64,000 nt of DNA, taken from the NCBI GenBank assembly GCA_036244855.1, contig BQKZ01000679.1:46793-110792 (forward strand). Direction: 5' to 3'. The first letter of the stretch is position 1; each line of letters opens with the position of its first letter. The notes under the pieces were generated by a model. It did no database searches, was not told the DNA's origin, and saw only the letters and a program-made list of their open reading frames with translations. Of this stretch, positions 50,901-62,932 are shown in pieces. The position numbers and the translations under genes are program-made. The stretch is from Temnopleurus reevesii (Eukaryota; Echinodermata; Echinoidea; Temnopleuroida; Temnopleuridae).

Positions 50901-52689
50901 GTGTTACAAAATGGAAAATGTCATGTTGTGAATGTTATTACACTGTTTATTCGATAAAAGGCCGCACGCATGGCTGCAAGTCCTTAAAATCTTTGGATCA
51001 CGTTAATAAATGATCTTTTACATAGCTGAAAATAAATAGAAATACAACGTTTTTCTATATTCTATAAGATGTTAAATATATATAACAATCAAGGGATTTT
51101 TTTTCTCAATGTGGGCGTTATTTAGAAAAAAATAACGAAAATCTATTCATGTTTGAGCGAACATTGACCGCTTTTACCTTATCTATTGAACTTCTCGCGC
51201 CAAATCCAAATATAATCATGATCAATAAATGCTTTCATTTAAATTGGTTGTTAATTTGTATGGGTAAGCATCTTTTTGAACATTTATTATTGTATTTTTC
51301 ACTTAGAATTATGCTTCTTATACAGTGTATACCATGAATCAAAAGTATCCTTTTATGATGGGGCATTTGAAAAAGGAGATCCAAGAGGACAAACACTATA
51401 AATACCAATATTGTTCATCACATTCTACATTTTTAAGGCAGATAGTTCAAAATACTCGTACAGGAAATGTGATGTATCTCTGTCACTATGCATGACGGTA
51501 TTTGTTCTAGTTATTTTTTTTTAAATTTGAACAGTTCTATTACAGATATATATATATGAAGGGTTAAACCCCATTGCTAGAGGAATATGTGTTACTTGCG
51601 TCATACTTTATCTTATTTCTGATATATATAAAATGAAAAATTAATATATATATGTATATATTAATCTTTAATTTTGTTAATTCTCTTTATTTCAGTTTAT
51701 AAGTTGATTTCGTTTTTTGTTCGTGCTGTCAAAGTTGTGTACTTTTTTGTGTCTGCATGGGTATTTTCGCAAAATTTCAACATTCCTCGTAACTTCATTC
51801 GATATTAATGGCTTAATCCTGTACTTTATTCTGGCATTCATCGAACCCGCTTGTTATTCCATTGGACCGCATGCCTGCCTTAATGAGTAAGTGAAGTTCA
51901 TTCGGACACGTCACTTACCTTATAGTGCATGCAATTACAATATGAGCCAAAGATAATTGTATACCCGTTAAAAGTTGACGTGGCCCCCAGCTAATGTCTC
52001 ATCACAGTTTATCTCTCAACCCTATATACATCGTGTCTTGTTTAATGACACTGACCTGCTTTGTGGAAACTGATACGGACAAACCATGGATTTTAATGAA
52101 GAGTATATTATATTGGCTGGCCAGCGACGCCATTCCCTTCGCGTTGCATGATTATCATACTCTGCGGAACGTTACGTAACAGCCTGATTGTATATGCGTT
52201 CTTACTGATGAGCTCTCGGAACATAATTAGTAATACGGAGCATATACTACGATGGCTTCTATCTGTGGTTTCATTATGTGCTGAAGTACTACCTCTCTCT
52301 CTCTCTCTCTCTCTCTGCTGCATTCCACTGTATATGATCGCATACTGATTTTTAACAATACATAATTAGAATAGTTCTTTGTTGGCGTTGAATTGAAGGT
52401 TTAATTTTTAAAGTGAAACTTGCCTATATTAAATCTTCGGATGGCGATGGGAATGTTTCTAAAGGTGGTGTATATTCAAGAGCTTCAGTATATTGTCAAC
52501 CATTTTATGAGACTATATCTTGCGCAAATGTTATAATATATGTATTGCACGTTCTGTTGTGGTTTAACAGTGCGGATTCATTATTATGACGATTATGAAT
52601 AATCTGATTATTATGAAAAGCATCTTGACTCATACTGTCGATGTATACATGTAGCATTCTTAAATCTGTGTCTGCTCTGTTAGGGTAGA
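45000..52689. other. No gene recognised
   Basis: AT-rich sequence. The one stretch that stands out is 46388-46654, more GC-rich and open on both strands (see findings). 47690-47870 is AT/GAT-type low complexity. Confidence 0.45.
52288..52318. repeat. (CT)n microsatellite
   Basis: About 26 bases of CT. The RE-repeat frame on the other strand is an artefact. Confidence 0.85.
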
Positions 52690-53868
52690 GCAATGTTTGG
52701 GCGTGGTATGTGTGAGGATGGTTGCGTCGACGTGGCAAGCTGAAGTCAGGACGGACAGTGGCCGGGAGAGATCGGTGGTCAGATCAAATCACAAAAGCCT
52801 CTTTTAACTCAAGCTTCTGATAACTTAATTCCCGCTTTCCCGTTAAACCCTTTCGCTACCAAGCAGAGCGCCATGTTGCTCCGAGAGCCTGGCGATTGTA
52901 ATGGGGGGGCGACTGTGCAGTTAACCGGAAACACACGTCTAGTCGCGGAAGGCCACGGGTGCTTGGTTATCAACGCATTTCAAACAGTCGCCTTTTTTTG
53001 CTACTAGTGTTTCCTATTTCGACCGTCGTATTTAAAATTCTTCCGTCTTTCTCGTTCTGATCCGATTCTACGAGGCGATTTCTTCGCGCAAGATAAGTTT
53101 GCTGCCTGCTCCCAAAGAGGATTTGGAGCCCCGACCGAAATTAAGATTTCTTTTTCAAGCTTTCATTTTGGATTAGTGTCATGGCACTGAATACAGTGAT
53201 AAAGCGAGTGGGACGGGGAAAAAGGCTGGACATCGTTAAAGTGCAAGCGTTTAGTTGGATGAGATTGTGCACAGTGTAAAGCAACTAGTTATTTTACACT
53301 TACTGGGTAACATCAGTTACTAAAACCAGACAGTGTGTATCGATCACATACCATACAACGAATCGATCACGTCAAAGTTACGGGTCAAAGTACTATGCTG
53401 ATATTATACGCATCAGTACAATAAGAGCATAGAGTCGAGGCCACGCATGCTAACACTGTGTGGTTTATATCGGGTTAAAGCGGATACTGTGACACTATGT
53501 ACTTTTGTCTTTTATCAATAGAGGATGAATCTGAATAGAAGAATGACAGGGAAAAACACAAGCTTCGATTTTTTTTCCCTCTGTATAAATTCGTTACGTG
53601 ATTCAACACTCGACGACTAATTATTGGAAGGATCGCGCGCGCTTCTCATCGGGCGGGAGACCTGCAGACGGTGCTCACGACAGAGTGCAGAATGTTGCGG
53701 GCAGTCATTAGAAATGAAGAAGGACTTATAAAAAAGTGTACTCGTTTCTATCATGGGTGAATGGTTTCTCAATGGATTTGTGCCTGCAGAAAATTATAAT
53801 GTATAGGAATATGCAATAACATTTACAACCAACCAGGAATAGCCAGACCTACCACCAACTTCTCTACC
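52690..53868 (+). promoter_or_regulatory. Candidate promoter and 5' leader region
   Basis: Over about 1.2 kb the sequence is richer in GC and CpG than its surroundings (for example GCGCGCGCTTCTC, CGGGCGGGAGACC, CCCGACCGAAATT). There is a TATA-like TATTTAAA at 53029-53036 with pyrimidine-rich sequence about 25-30 bases further on. No long frame covers it. It ends directly at the candidate start codons at 53869 and 53872. In a genome of this composition such an island commonly marks a transcription start. This is inference from composition and position. Confidence 0.35.
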
Positions 53869-53895
53869 ATGATGGACTACCGATTTAACGTTCAG
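53869..53895 (+). CDS. Candidate first coding exon of an unidentified gene
   Basis: ATGATGGAC in a reasonable context (TCTACCATGATGG) opens a frame reading MMDYRFNVQ, which runs to a CAG|GTATCA donor at 53896. It is phase 0 at the exon end. It joins without a frame break to the exon at 61201-61242, which also starts in phase 0. The intron would be 7.3 kb. I do not recognise the protein. The short length means the call depends on the splice sites and the leader-like sequence before it. Confidence 0.35.
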
Positions 53896-56800
53896 GTATC
53901 AGTATATATCATTGAATTTATACATGCATCTCATTCAATCTTCATTTCTAATGAAACCATGGTGTGTTTGTCAGCGTGTATAATGCATAGTCTTTCAATT
54001 TATTGGAAAAAGCAGTGAAATTTCGTTGTATTTCGTCAAATAGATAACGAATATCCAAGTGACCCATCTTGTTGCATCTTTGAGAAAAGATGCGAGAACG
54101 GTTATCCTCCATCATGAATGAGGTGCTCCAGCCCAGGATCAAGCTATGTTTGGTAATAATATCGGAAAATCATTTTTGTATTTCATTGTAGGACATAGTT
54201 TTGTTCTATCGTTCAATTTTGATTCGTCATTCTGTTCTGGCATGTGCGTGTTACCTTTCGTCAACTGTTTCACTGGATAAGTATGGTGCCATATAGGTGC
54301 AACCGTAAGGTTCCTTTGGTTAATATTATTAATCCCCTCTCGCCTTATATACATGAGTCATTCAAAACCAACCAATGTGTGTTTTGATATCCATTCGAAC
54401 GATTTGTCCGATATTCGAAAAACATTCTGTTGTTATTTTTGTTGATTCGTATAAGTGATAAATGATATCGTCATTTTTTTACGAATTTAAATTTTTGCTT
54501 GGCAGTGAACACTGACGGACTCTACACATCTAATTCCATTTCAAACCGTTAGTTTACTATGTAGGCTATATATCATGATCAATATGGTAATCTATAATTA
54601 GCGTGATTAGTGAAAGAGCACATTGGCAACATTTATCTGCATGTTTGCCATATATTACGTAATACAATGGAGTAAAATCGTTGTTTTTGGTTTAATACGT
54701 CTTAATTTGAATCGCTTATATTGTTTTAAATGGTCAAAATAGAAATACATTTCGTAGACAAAACTCATGCCATATGCTTCGAAAGTGATTGGAACCTGAA
54801 GATCCCTTGGTGCAGTTATGACCAATGTATCAGGGACCAAATACAACCAAAGGTAACACACATTGCTCTCATTTGACTAGAGGATTAGTGAATGACCACA
54901 CGACTGTGTTTATTCTATCTCAATCAATAGACTTATACGGCTTCTTGAACAGTCTTATGTAAACATGACAAATAAAAAAAAGACCGATGCTGTAATTACA
55001 TATGATTGAAACATTACAGAAAGAAGACGTTTAGAATCTATGAACGTTTAAGCTGATTTTTTTCCTTGTTGGACAGGTATATTACGTACGATGTGCTGAA
55101 TAAGAAACAGATTATCACAAAATAAATTTAGTCCTTTACTCTAATGTATCAATACTTAAAAGCCGTTTTGGAAGAACCGGTTATCATATTTTCAGTCCAA
55201 CGTATGCCACAAAATCAACTAAAATTGTATAAATTGATATCGAGGCTGACCCTTTAACTAGATGACGGTTTTTTCTTCTCCAATAATTTTTTTTTTTTAC
55301 AGTATTCTACTATTCTTTAAAGCTATGAAATATATGAACCGGCAGCTATGAAATGACAGACCACCAAAGTATGGTCTTTGATTGCCAGATCTTTACCATA
55401 TTTTAGAGCAAGATAAACCAACAATAATCAGTCAACAGACTGGCGTGTGGAAAAGTCTTACAGTATTTGAATGCGAGTTCAATGTTAAGAAATCAAGAAA
55501 TATTACTGGATGTTTGACTTAGTTATGTCTGAAAGTAATTCACATTTCTCATCATATTGCTCAAGTCAGGATGTCAGAAAAACTATACTTCTGCTCAAAT
55601 TACACCCTAAAGTTGATCATCGTTTTAGAGATGTCGTAGATCCACATAATTATGTAGGTTTTAATGTTTTACGAATAATTTTGATTGATGGGCTTAGGGC
55701 TTAAACCTGCTCTGCGGATGAATGCTTTAGGCTTTCATTTAAAAAATAATAATGTATAAAAATGTTTTTAGCTACTAATCATACCCTTGGCTAAATTATT
55801 TACTTATACAAAAGTGAATAGATAGAGGTCGTGTTTTTGACACGCCTATAGATCAAAATAATTTGATTGTAACTTTGTGTTAGTTAAAAAAAGTTTTGAT
55901 AACGGTTGACATCTAGTAGAGGAAGTGACAAGGTTAGTTTGAGTTCAATCGATTACATTGGTTGAAACTAGATGCACTCTCTCACCCCATCCACAATGCA
56001 ATAACCTCATAATCAATGAATGCAGACGCTTTACAAATGAACATTGATTATTCTCTGCCAACTAATCAGGGCTTTGTTACGATACAGTGACGCCGTTGTC
56101 CTATTGTCTGTCAATCATGACAATGCTTCGAGAAGCTGAGATGTAATAACTTTTTAAAACTTTCCATTGATTGCGCGGATATTGATACATGTACATCTCT
56201 GATGCCTTGATCATTTAGTGTATACAGAGCACAAGAATTCACTCAAATATTTTCTTTTTAATTTCTTGTCGTTTTCACTATTTGACCATGATTATAGAGA
56301 ATTAGGAGGGGTTGATTGTAAAAAGAATCCGAGCTAACTTGTTTAAGCACAAATAGTTAATAGATGAAAGTAAACAAAATAAAAAACAAACGAACATTTA
56401 ATACACATTTTGCAAATGTGTAATATATTATTTCAAGGGCTAATTGTCCGTTGGTTGAAAATAGTCAATGAACTTTCAACGTGTCTTTTTTTCACATGGA
56501 ACTAATAAAACATATTTTCAGCAACTGATAAATTTGAAATCGAAATTTCTAAAATCACTGATTTGACACATTGGAACAAAGTAAAAACGCACAAAGCACA
56601 TTATTGCATATAGCTGTTTATATTTAATTCAGAGCATGTACAATTTTCCTTTCGATTAGTCCAGAGTTTATTACCAATTTTCATTATTTCTCGCGCCAGC
56701 AAATACAATATGTTCATCGATATATTCTCAGAAATACATTGTACATGTATGAGATGAATAATGGCGACCTTCTAAAGCTCGTAATAAATGATGGTATAGT

Positions 56801-59800
56801 TTCAACCATGAAACCAATTATGATGAATTATCATGCCGTATATAGCTAGTTTTGATTGGGACTCGAAAATAGTAGACATCCGAGCATGCAGATATTGAAT
56901 ATTTCAAGAGAGGAATTGAAGCAAAAGGAAGTAGGAACAGAGGTGGGGGAACTCCCTCGTTTTATCCCCGTCTGCACTGGAATAGTCATACAAAATGGAT
57001 GTGGTCAATATTGTAAGTGTCTATCTGTTGTCTTGTGTCCTGTACTAGGGGGCGGATCCAGGAAGCACCAATATACATAGGGGTGACCGGAAAGGAAAAT
57101 TTCCCATTTTATCATGTTTATGTTGATTGTTATTTATTCATTTATCACCTACGGGTTGGATTGCCCTGTTCAGCCGTCGGCTGGTTTTCAAAGGGGTCCA
57201 TATCAATTCTAAATGGCTTGAAAATGTAGTGAATAAACAAAATAAGAAGATAAAGAAATAATGGTAAAATTAATAACGAAATGAATAGATGGAACAGGGG
57301 AAAGGCCTTGATCAGAGAAAAATAAAGGCGCCACAACCCTCTGCCTTATCAGTATGGGGCGTCCCTTTTGCCATTTACTTCTAGTTATCTTTTTTTTCAT
57401 TCTTGGATAAAATAAAACATTTCTGTGTAGGTGCAATCCGCATACATGTACCTCTTATCTGTTCAATAGTTCAAAAATCAAATCTAACCTCCCAATAAAC
57501 TAAAAACATCCCTTATTTCTCGAAATGGACGCTGCTTTGTAAATTTTTAGATGTGAAAATTTTGGCCTTGGCGTAATTATCCATGTACAGAAACTAGAAA
57601 GAGCGTGAGAGGTGAAGTACGATTCATTCTATAATAATATCCTAACCTTGGGAAGAGCAGCCACTGTTTCAAGCTGCCATTCCAAAGAGGGAAGAAAAAA
57701 CACCTCCGGTAACGAATTAACAATTAATGTAGTTCGCCTAAAGGTCAATATACCTAAAGTACATGTGAATAACAAATAAAAAATATAGTGAAAATTATAC
57801 ACCCCATAGGAGATGGTGAGCGCACCTTGTTTCTTATTGTTTCGAATTGAATTAAAATGAAAATTAATATTACCTATAAAATTAAAGTTAATGTTCGATT
57901 CATGATATATCATACACTCTAAAGAAAGGTTTCCATCTCGAGGGATCTGCCTGATCAATTCTTCGCTGTTTTTAATCCCAAAACATTATTTGCATATTAA
58001 CGTTGTACTCCCCAAGCTGTTAAAGGTGGGAGTACATACTGAAATTCCATATTATGGTCAAGTTTTGATTTTTGTCATTTTGAAGGCACTGAACTTTACT
58101 TGATCTAAAATGAATTTTTAAAGTATTTCCATAAAAACAGGTGAAAACATTAAAAAGAATTTTTTTTTTGGATGGAATAAACATTCAATCAAGCCTGTCT
58201 CCCCTTTGTATTTTCAGTGACTTTATAACGTTTGCGGGATGACCTGTATAGACTCGAAATTTAGGACAGTTATGCACAAAGATGTATACTACAACTAAAT
58301 TTTTTTTTTCATATTCAGCAAAACTTTAATCAATTAAATTAAGGGTAAAATATCGCCATCAACAAAAAAATTGTAGATTTTCAACAAATGATTGCCATGG
58401 TAATCCGATAGACAATATTTACACAATTCCTTCATTAAGTTGAAAGCATTATGTCACATAAATATTTAAATAGTTATAAATTGACCAGAGTTTGAAAAGT
58501 ATGGAGAAATATGGACAAAAATCTGCCAAATTTTGATGTCGTTGGAACTTTGATCTTGTGCCCACCTCCCGATAAACATGAACTTTAGTGTAAAGTTATA
58601 CTGATTGGACGAAAAATTACTCAAGGTCGGCCAAAAAATATCAATTTTTGTGTGATCTTTTCTTTTTGTAATGTATTGCTTATAATGAATACTGCAAAGA
58701 AGAGACGAAGCAGAAGAAATTTTGGACAAAAACAAAAGTGTGACATACCTTCCTAAAAGCAGTAATGCGATTTATAGAGGGATCGTTTGATAACCCGTGA
58801 ACAAAAATGATTATAATCTATATCTTGCTCGTACGTAAGTTAGTAAGCTGAAATGACAGTGCAATACGATAAACTTACGACGATAATGATAATTATAGAA
58901 ATACCATTTCTAACCCTATTACTACTACTACTACTACTATACTACTACACTACTACCAGAATTTATATTGAGAACTGTAATAGTGATGATCATAATAAAA
59001 TTATAATATTGATGAATAATAATACTAACAATTCCAATGATTAATAACAAAATTTATGGCAATTATTGTATTTCTCAATTTCAAACTGAAACAAAAGCTT
59101 TATTTCGAATCTTAAAAATAATTGGGATTGGATGCATGGAGTTTGACTAGCCAATGAAGGTCAGTTTTTAATATATATGCGTACATACAAGCCCATACAA
59201 GTACTTTGTTAATGGTAATTATCTAAAGTGGCAAAAGTGCTCTTTATACGTACACCGTGTAACACCGTTTCAACGCACAGTGGAATGAGGAAATATAAGG
59301 GTGCTATCGGAAATGGTAATAATAGGATCCGGCTATTTTGGACTACTCGTAAGGCCTACCGTTTGACCTCCTTCCATTCTGTCCCACCCTCTGATTATGT
59401 CGTGTCTAAGCACCTGTGATTTTTCAGCGGGAAATTTCCGTGGTGTGGTTTTGTGTCATTATGAGTTTCATGTTCAAGCTTTATTTGTCATTTCAGGATA
59501 CCATAAATCACTATCTATTCATATTCACTCGCTATACTAAGTACTGTGTAAACTTAGGTTATTTCAACGTAGTGGAATTCTTCTTCTTTTATTTTTATTT
59601 TTATTTTTTTTTTTTGGGGGGGGGGTATATCATCAGGATATAGAAATACTATGACATTTCTGTAAGATTCATATGGATCTGATCAATGGAATTTACCTTT
59701 TAAAGTAAAAATTACAAATCCGTTTAGTCATGTTTTTTAAATGAGCAATGTAACAAACATTAATTCTAAACTGAGGATATCCCATACGAGCTTTCGAAGG

Positions 59801-60464
59801 ACAAAATGCTTGCATTTAACATTAAAAAAAAACTTGCAATGAAACGTGTTAATTATTGTTTCAACTTGTGTAATATTCTTTGTTAGCTTAACGCGTGGCC
59901 GTAAACCTATAACACACACAGAAAATCTCGTATTTAGCCCAATTCCCACTCCCTTTCTGTCTCCATTTTCTTTCTATTTATCTACGGAGATTCGCTTCGA
60001 TTCACTGCCATAGAGCGCTGCCATTTTACGACTCTGCTCAATACAAATATATGACATGCAAAAAATTGGTGGGAAAAGACAAGGCCAAATTCATGAGTCA
60101 ATTAGCTGTTTCAATATACCAGAATTTGGTCTGTAATATTATTTGGTGCCAAAATTCTCTTCCCTAATTTTGAACAGGCGTGGACAAATTTGTTATAGCG
60201 TGATTATTTGACAAACAGGGCCGCGTGGTTCAATATATATGCTATATAGACTCTCACACATGATGATTTATCATTTGAATTTTTACTCAAATTGAATAAT
60301 TGAATATATGATTCGTCATTTCCATAGAATTAGGTACATGTACCTGTTTTTCTCTCAATCTAAATAAATCCATGATATATTTATATATATAGGAAGAATT
60401 TCTAGAGTGCATAGAACTAACCTATATATAAAGATAGTCTTCCTTCACTCAGAAAATATCATGG
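53896..60464. other. Putative first intron of the unidentified gene
   Basis: If the two candidate exons are joined, this is most of a 7.3 kb intron. It holds the ACT array at 58918, a T-run/G-run at about 59608-59628, and no other recognised element. A good-looking donor at 57014 (ATT|GTAAGT) has no convincing acceptor before it. Confidence 0.35.
58918..58957. repeat. Short (ACT)n array
   Basis: ACTACTACT units with two single-base disturbances. Confidence 0.85.
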
Positions 60465-60599
60465 TTTAAGCCCCGGTCACATAGGAGCCCGGAAGCAACA
60501 CGATTCCCCCCGACTCTTTGTTAATTCACAGTTAACTGCCTCGGAACAACGAGTCGGGATGAATCGTGTTGCTTCCGGGGTGCTATGTGACCGCTTTAA
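60465..60599 (-). mobile_element. Fold-back MITE family 1, third copy (loop inverted)
   Basis: It has the same arms (AAGCCCCGGTCACATAG and GAATCGTGTTGCTTCCGG) as the other two copies. The non-palindromic loop reads TTCACAGTTAACTGCCTCGG, i.e. reversed, so this copy sits in the opposite orientation. A flanking TTTAA occurs on both sides. Confidence 0.8.
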
Positions 60600-60678
60600 A
60601 TTTGTGCCCCGAGATACAACAACGGCTGAATCATGTAGGGTTCAACCCCAAAAAAAAAAAATAATACCCCCCCCCCCA

Positions 60679-60864
60679 CCAGGGGCCGATTGCTCGAAAT
60701 GGTTTTAGTTATCCTCTTCATGCTAAGTCGTCTTAAGTTCTTGTGCCATCCTCTTAACATAGTCGTATCAACGCTAATGTCTATGTTACGAGGGAAGCAC
60801 AAGAAGTCAATACGTCTTAGCAAGGAGAGGATAGCTTAGACCATTTCGAGCAATCGGCCCCAGG
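60679..60864. mobile_element. Fold-back MITE family 3, uninterrupted copy
   Basis: It starts CCAGGGGCCGATTGCTCGAAATGG and ends CCATTTCGAGCAATCGGCCCCAGG, exact inverted ends except at one position. Inner arms share TTAAGTTCTTGTGCC-type sequence and TCTTAACATAG with 29822-30140. It begins about 80 bases after the family 1 copy at 60465-60599, so two different fold-back elements are adjacent. Confidence 0.8.
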
Positions 60865-61200
60865 AATACAATACTGTATTCCCCTACTTATTTTTATACA
60901 AATTTTCTGTGTCAATATGCAGGGTAAAATGCAAGTGACCCTCAGAAACCATGAACAAGCGATCAATAAGTGATGCTTTCTTGTAACTATTACCTGAGAT
61001 TAATGTAACCATATTCGGAAAAGTGAATAAAGGTTACAGATCTGACAACAGTACATTCATAAATTTCGTAGAAAATAAACGAGCAATGTGTGAAATTCAT
61101 ATGAGAATAGTCTGTTTTGAAAATGCAATTTCTGTTGTTTGATTTTGAAAACTAATAGGACATACAATTCTCTCTTTTTTTCAAATTCTTTTATATGCAG

Positions 61201-61242
61201 ATTCGGAAGAGCATCATAACTGAGAAGGATATCGTCTTTAAT
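61201..61242 (+). CDS. Candidate 42-base internal exon of the same unidentified gene
   Basis: A strong pyrimidine tract (TCTCTCTTTTTTTC... TTATATGCAG, 61170-61200) is followed by 42 bases and a consensus donor, AAT|GTAAGT (61243). The exon is exactly 14 codons, phase 0 to phase 0: IRKSIITEKDIVFN. No other frame in the exon has such matched borders. After the candidate first exon it would extend MMDYRFNVQ directly. Further exons would lie beyond 64000, since I found no convincing one between 61300 and the window end. The family is not recognised. Confidence 0.4.
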
Positions 61243-62365
61243 GTAAGTAGGCCTACACTCCCGAATGGGAGGCTAAGATCCTATCAATTTTATATTGCTT
61301 ATTTTAGGTCTCAATAATTGAGATATGAAACCAATATGGGTGTGATTGGTCTTCTTCTTCATTTTTATTTTATTGCATATTTTCATATTTTCATATTTTA
61401 CACAAATATAAAGAGATGGAAAATTGATGAGGAGGCCTTCCTTCAGCAGTGGAGTGAAACAGGCTAGATAGACACAAATATAAAGGATTCTTTCTCAAAT
61501 AAAGAATGGTATAAAATATGGAAAGCAATACAGACGTGCAGGGTTATGATAAAGAAGAACGAAGAATAGTAAACAATCTTATATTGTTTCTTGTGACTTT
61601 CATAAATAATCAGAAGTTTGTGACATTCAATTTGCTTTTTTAAAAACAAGAAGTGGCTCAATTCGAACTTTGGAGATTACAAATCAAATTTTACTCCAAA
61701 TAATATACTATTTACTAAGACTTATATAATAAATATTTGGATTTTGCTTTACAGTCGCTTTAAATACTCAAAATACAAACCCAATATCAACAATAATAGA
61801 ATATTGTTCTCCAAAAATATTATTCCTCGAATATAATGATATTACTGATTTTGTATTCGAATACTTTTGTTTACTGTGTATTCTAAACTTTGATTCTTAT
61901 CATGTATATCTATTATGAAAACCTATCTAAGATAATTATGATGTATTTTTTTAAATTCAAAATGCTATTTCAGTACAGGTATAGTCGTGTGGTCAAATTA
62001 TTAAATTCCTTCAGGAAACTTTTCTATGTTTACTCCAGAATTGTTCCTGCATTTAATTTTGGTTCGCATCATAGTTTCTCTTGAAGCTGTAAATTTTATT
62101 TTTATTGCGCATCATCAGCTTGTTTATGCTTCAATTTTTTGTTTATTTAAGTTTTCATTGTGTGCTTGCATGTAAATTGTTTATGTACTTGTATACCAAT
62201 AGCTTTTAAAGTCATTATTGTGATGTCCAGTGTTTGTAAGTGTTGTTTTGTTTTTATTTGTTTTGCTTTATTTTGCTCGGCTGTTATCATGCTTATAGTG
62301 CATTATTGATGTTTCAAGAAAATGCTTCAAGTTATTCTTGGTTTAGAAATTATGCAAATCAAGTT

Positions 62366-62932
62366 CTTAAAAGAAGAGTCTACCCCAAAATAATAATTTT
62401 TTTAACAGAAGCAGAAACAATTGGTGAGTAAAACAAAATGTTTGAAGAAAATCAGACAAGTAATAAAACAGTTATGAATTTTTAACGATTTGAAAAAAAA
62501 TGGGCCAATCAGTGGAAATTTCCAGAGATATTGCCAATTTGATGACACTATGGGTGCACAACTTACCAGAGTTTTCATTATAAATATGATGCAAAATTGC
62601 TCATTTTAACAGAAAGTTGCAAAGTTTGTATGAATGTAAACATGCAAATAGTGGATCTACATATCTATCATAAAGATATACTACGGTTAAAGTTTTGAGG
62701 ATATCATTTTTTTTTTAGGAAAAAGGTAACATTTAATGACATTGTTATGAATGTAAGAAATGGTCAGTTGTGCACCTATGACGTTATCAGTTGCCAATTT
62801 GTCTAGATATATAAACATTCATAACTTTCTTATTAGTTGTCCAATTTTTCGCAAACTTTTTTTGCTTTGTTCGTCTAATTTTTCTGCTCCTGTTGAAGAA
62901 ATATTATATTTGGGTAGACTCTCCTTTTAAGA
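62366..62932. mobile_element. TTAA-flanked palindromic element, full copy
   Basis: About 567 bases. The left end TTAAAAGAAGAGTCTACCCC is mirrored by GGGTAGACTCTCCTTTTAA at the right. Further in, GTGCACAACT and AGTTGTGCAC are mirrored, as is GCCAATTTG. Partial copies occur at 28805-29000 and 44384-44503. Confidence 0.75.

Noticed and set aside
56890..56945. Extra in-phase exon between 53895 and 61201
   Set aside because: The frame fits phase 0 to 0, but the acceptor (GAGCATGCAG) has no pyrimidine tract and the donor (GAG|GTGGGG) is weak.
57629..57958. 109-codon minus-strand frame
   Set aside because: AT-rich composition with Phe/Ile/Asn bias, no motif and no promoter or splice evidence.
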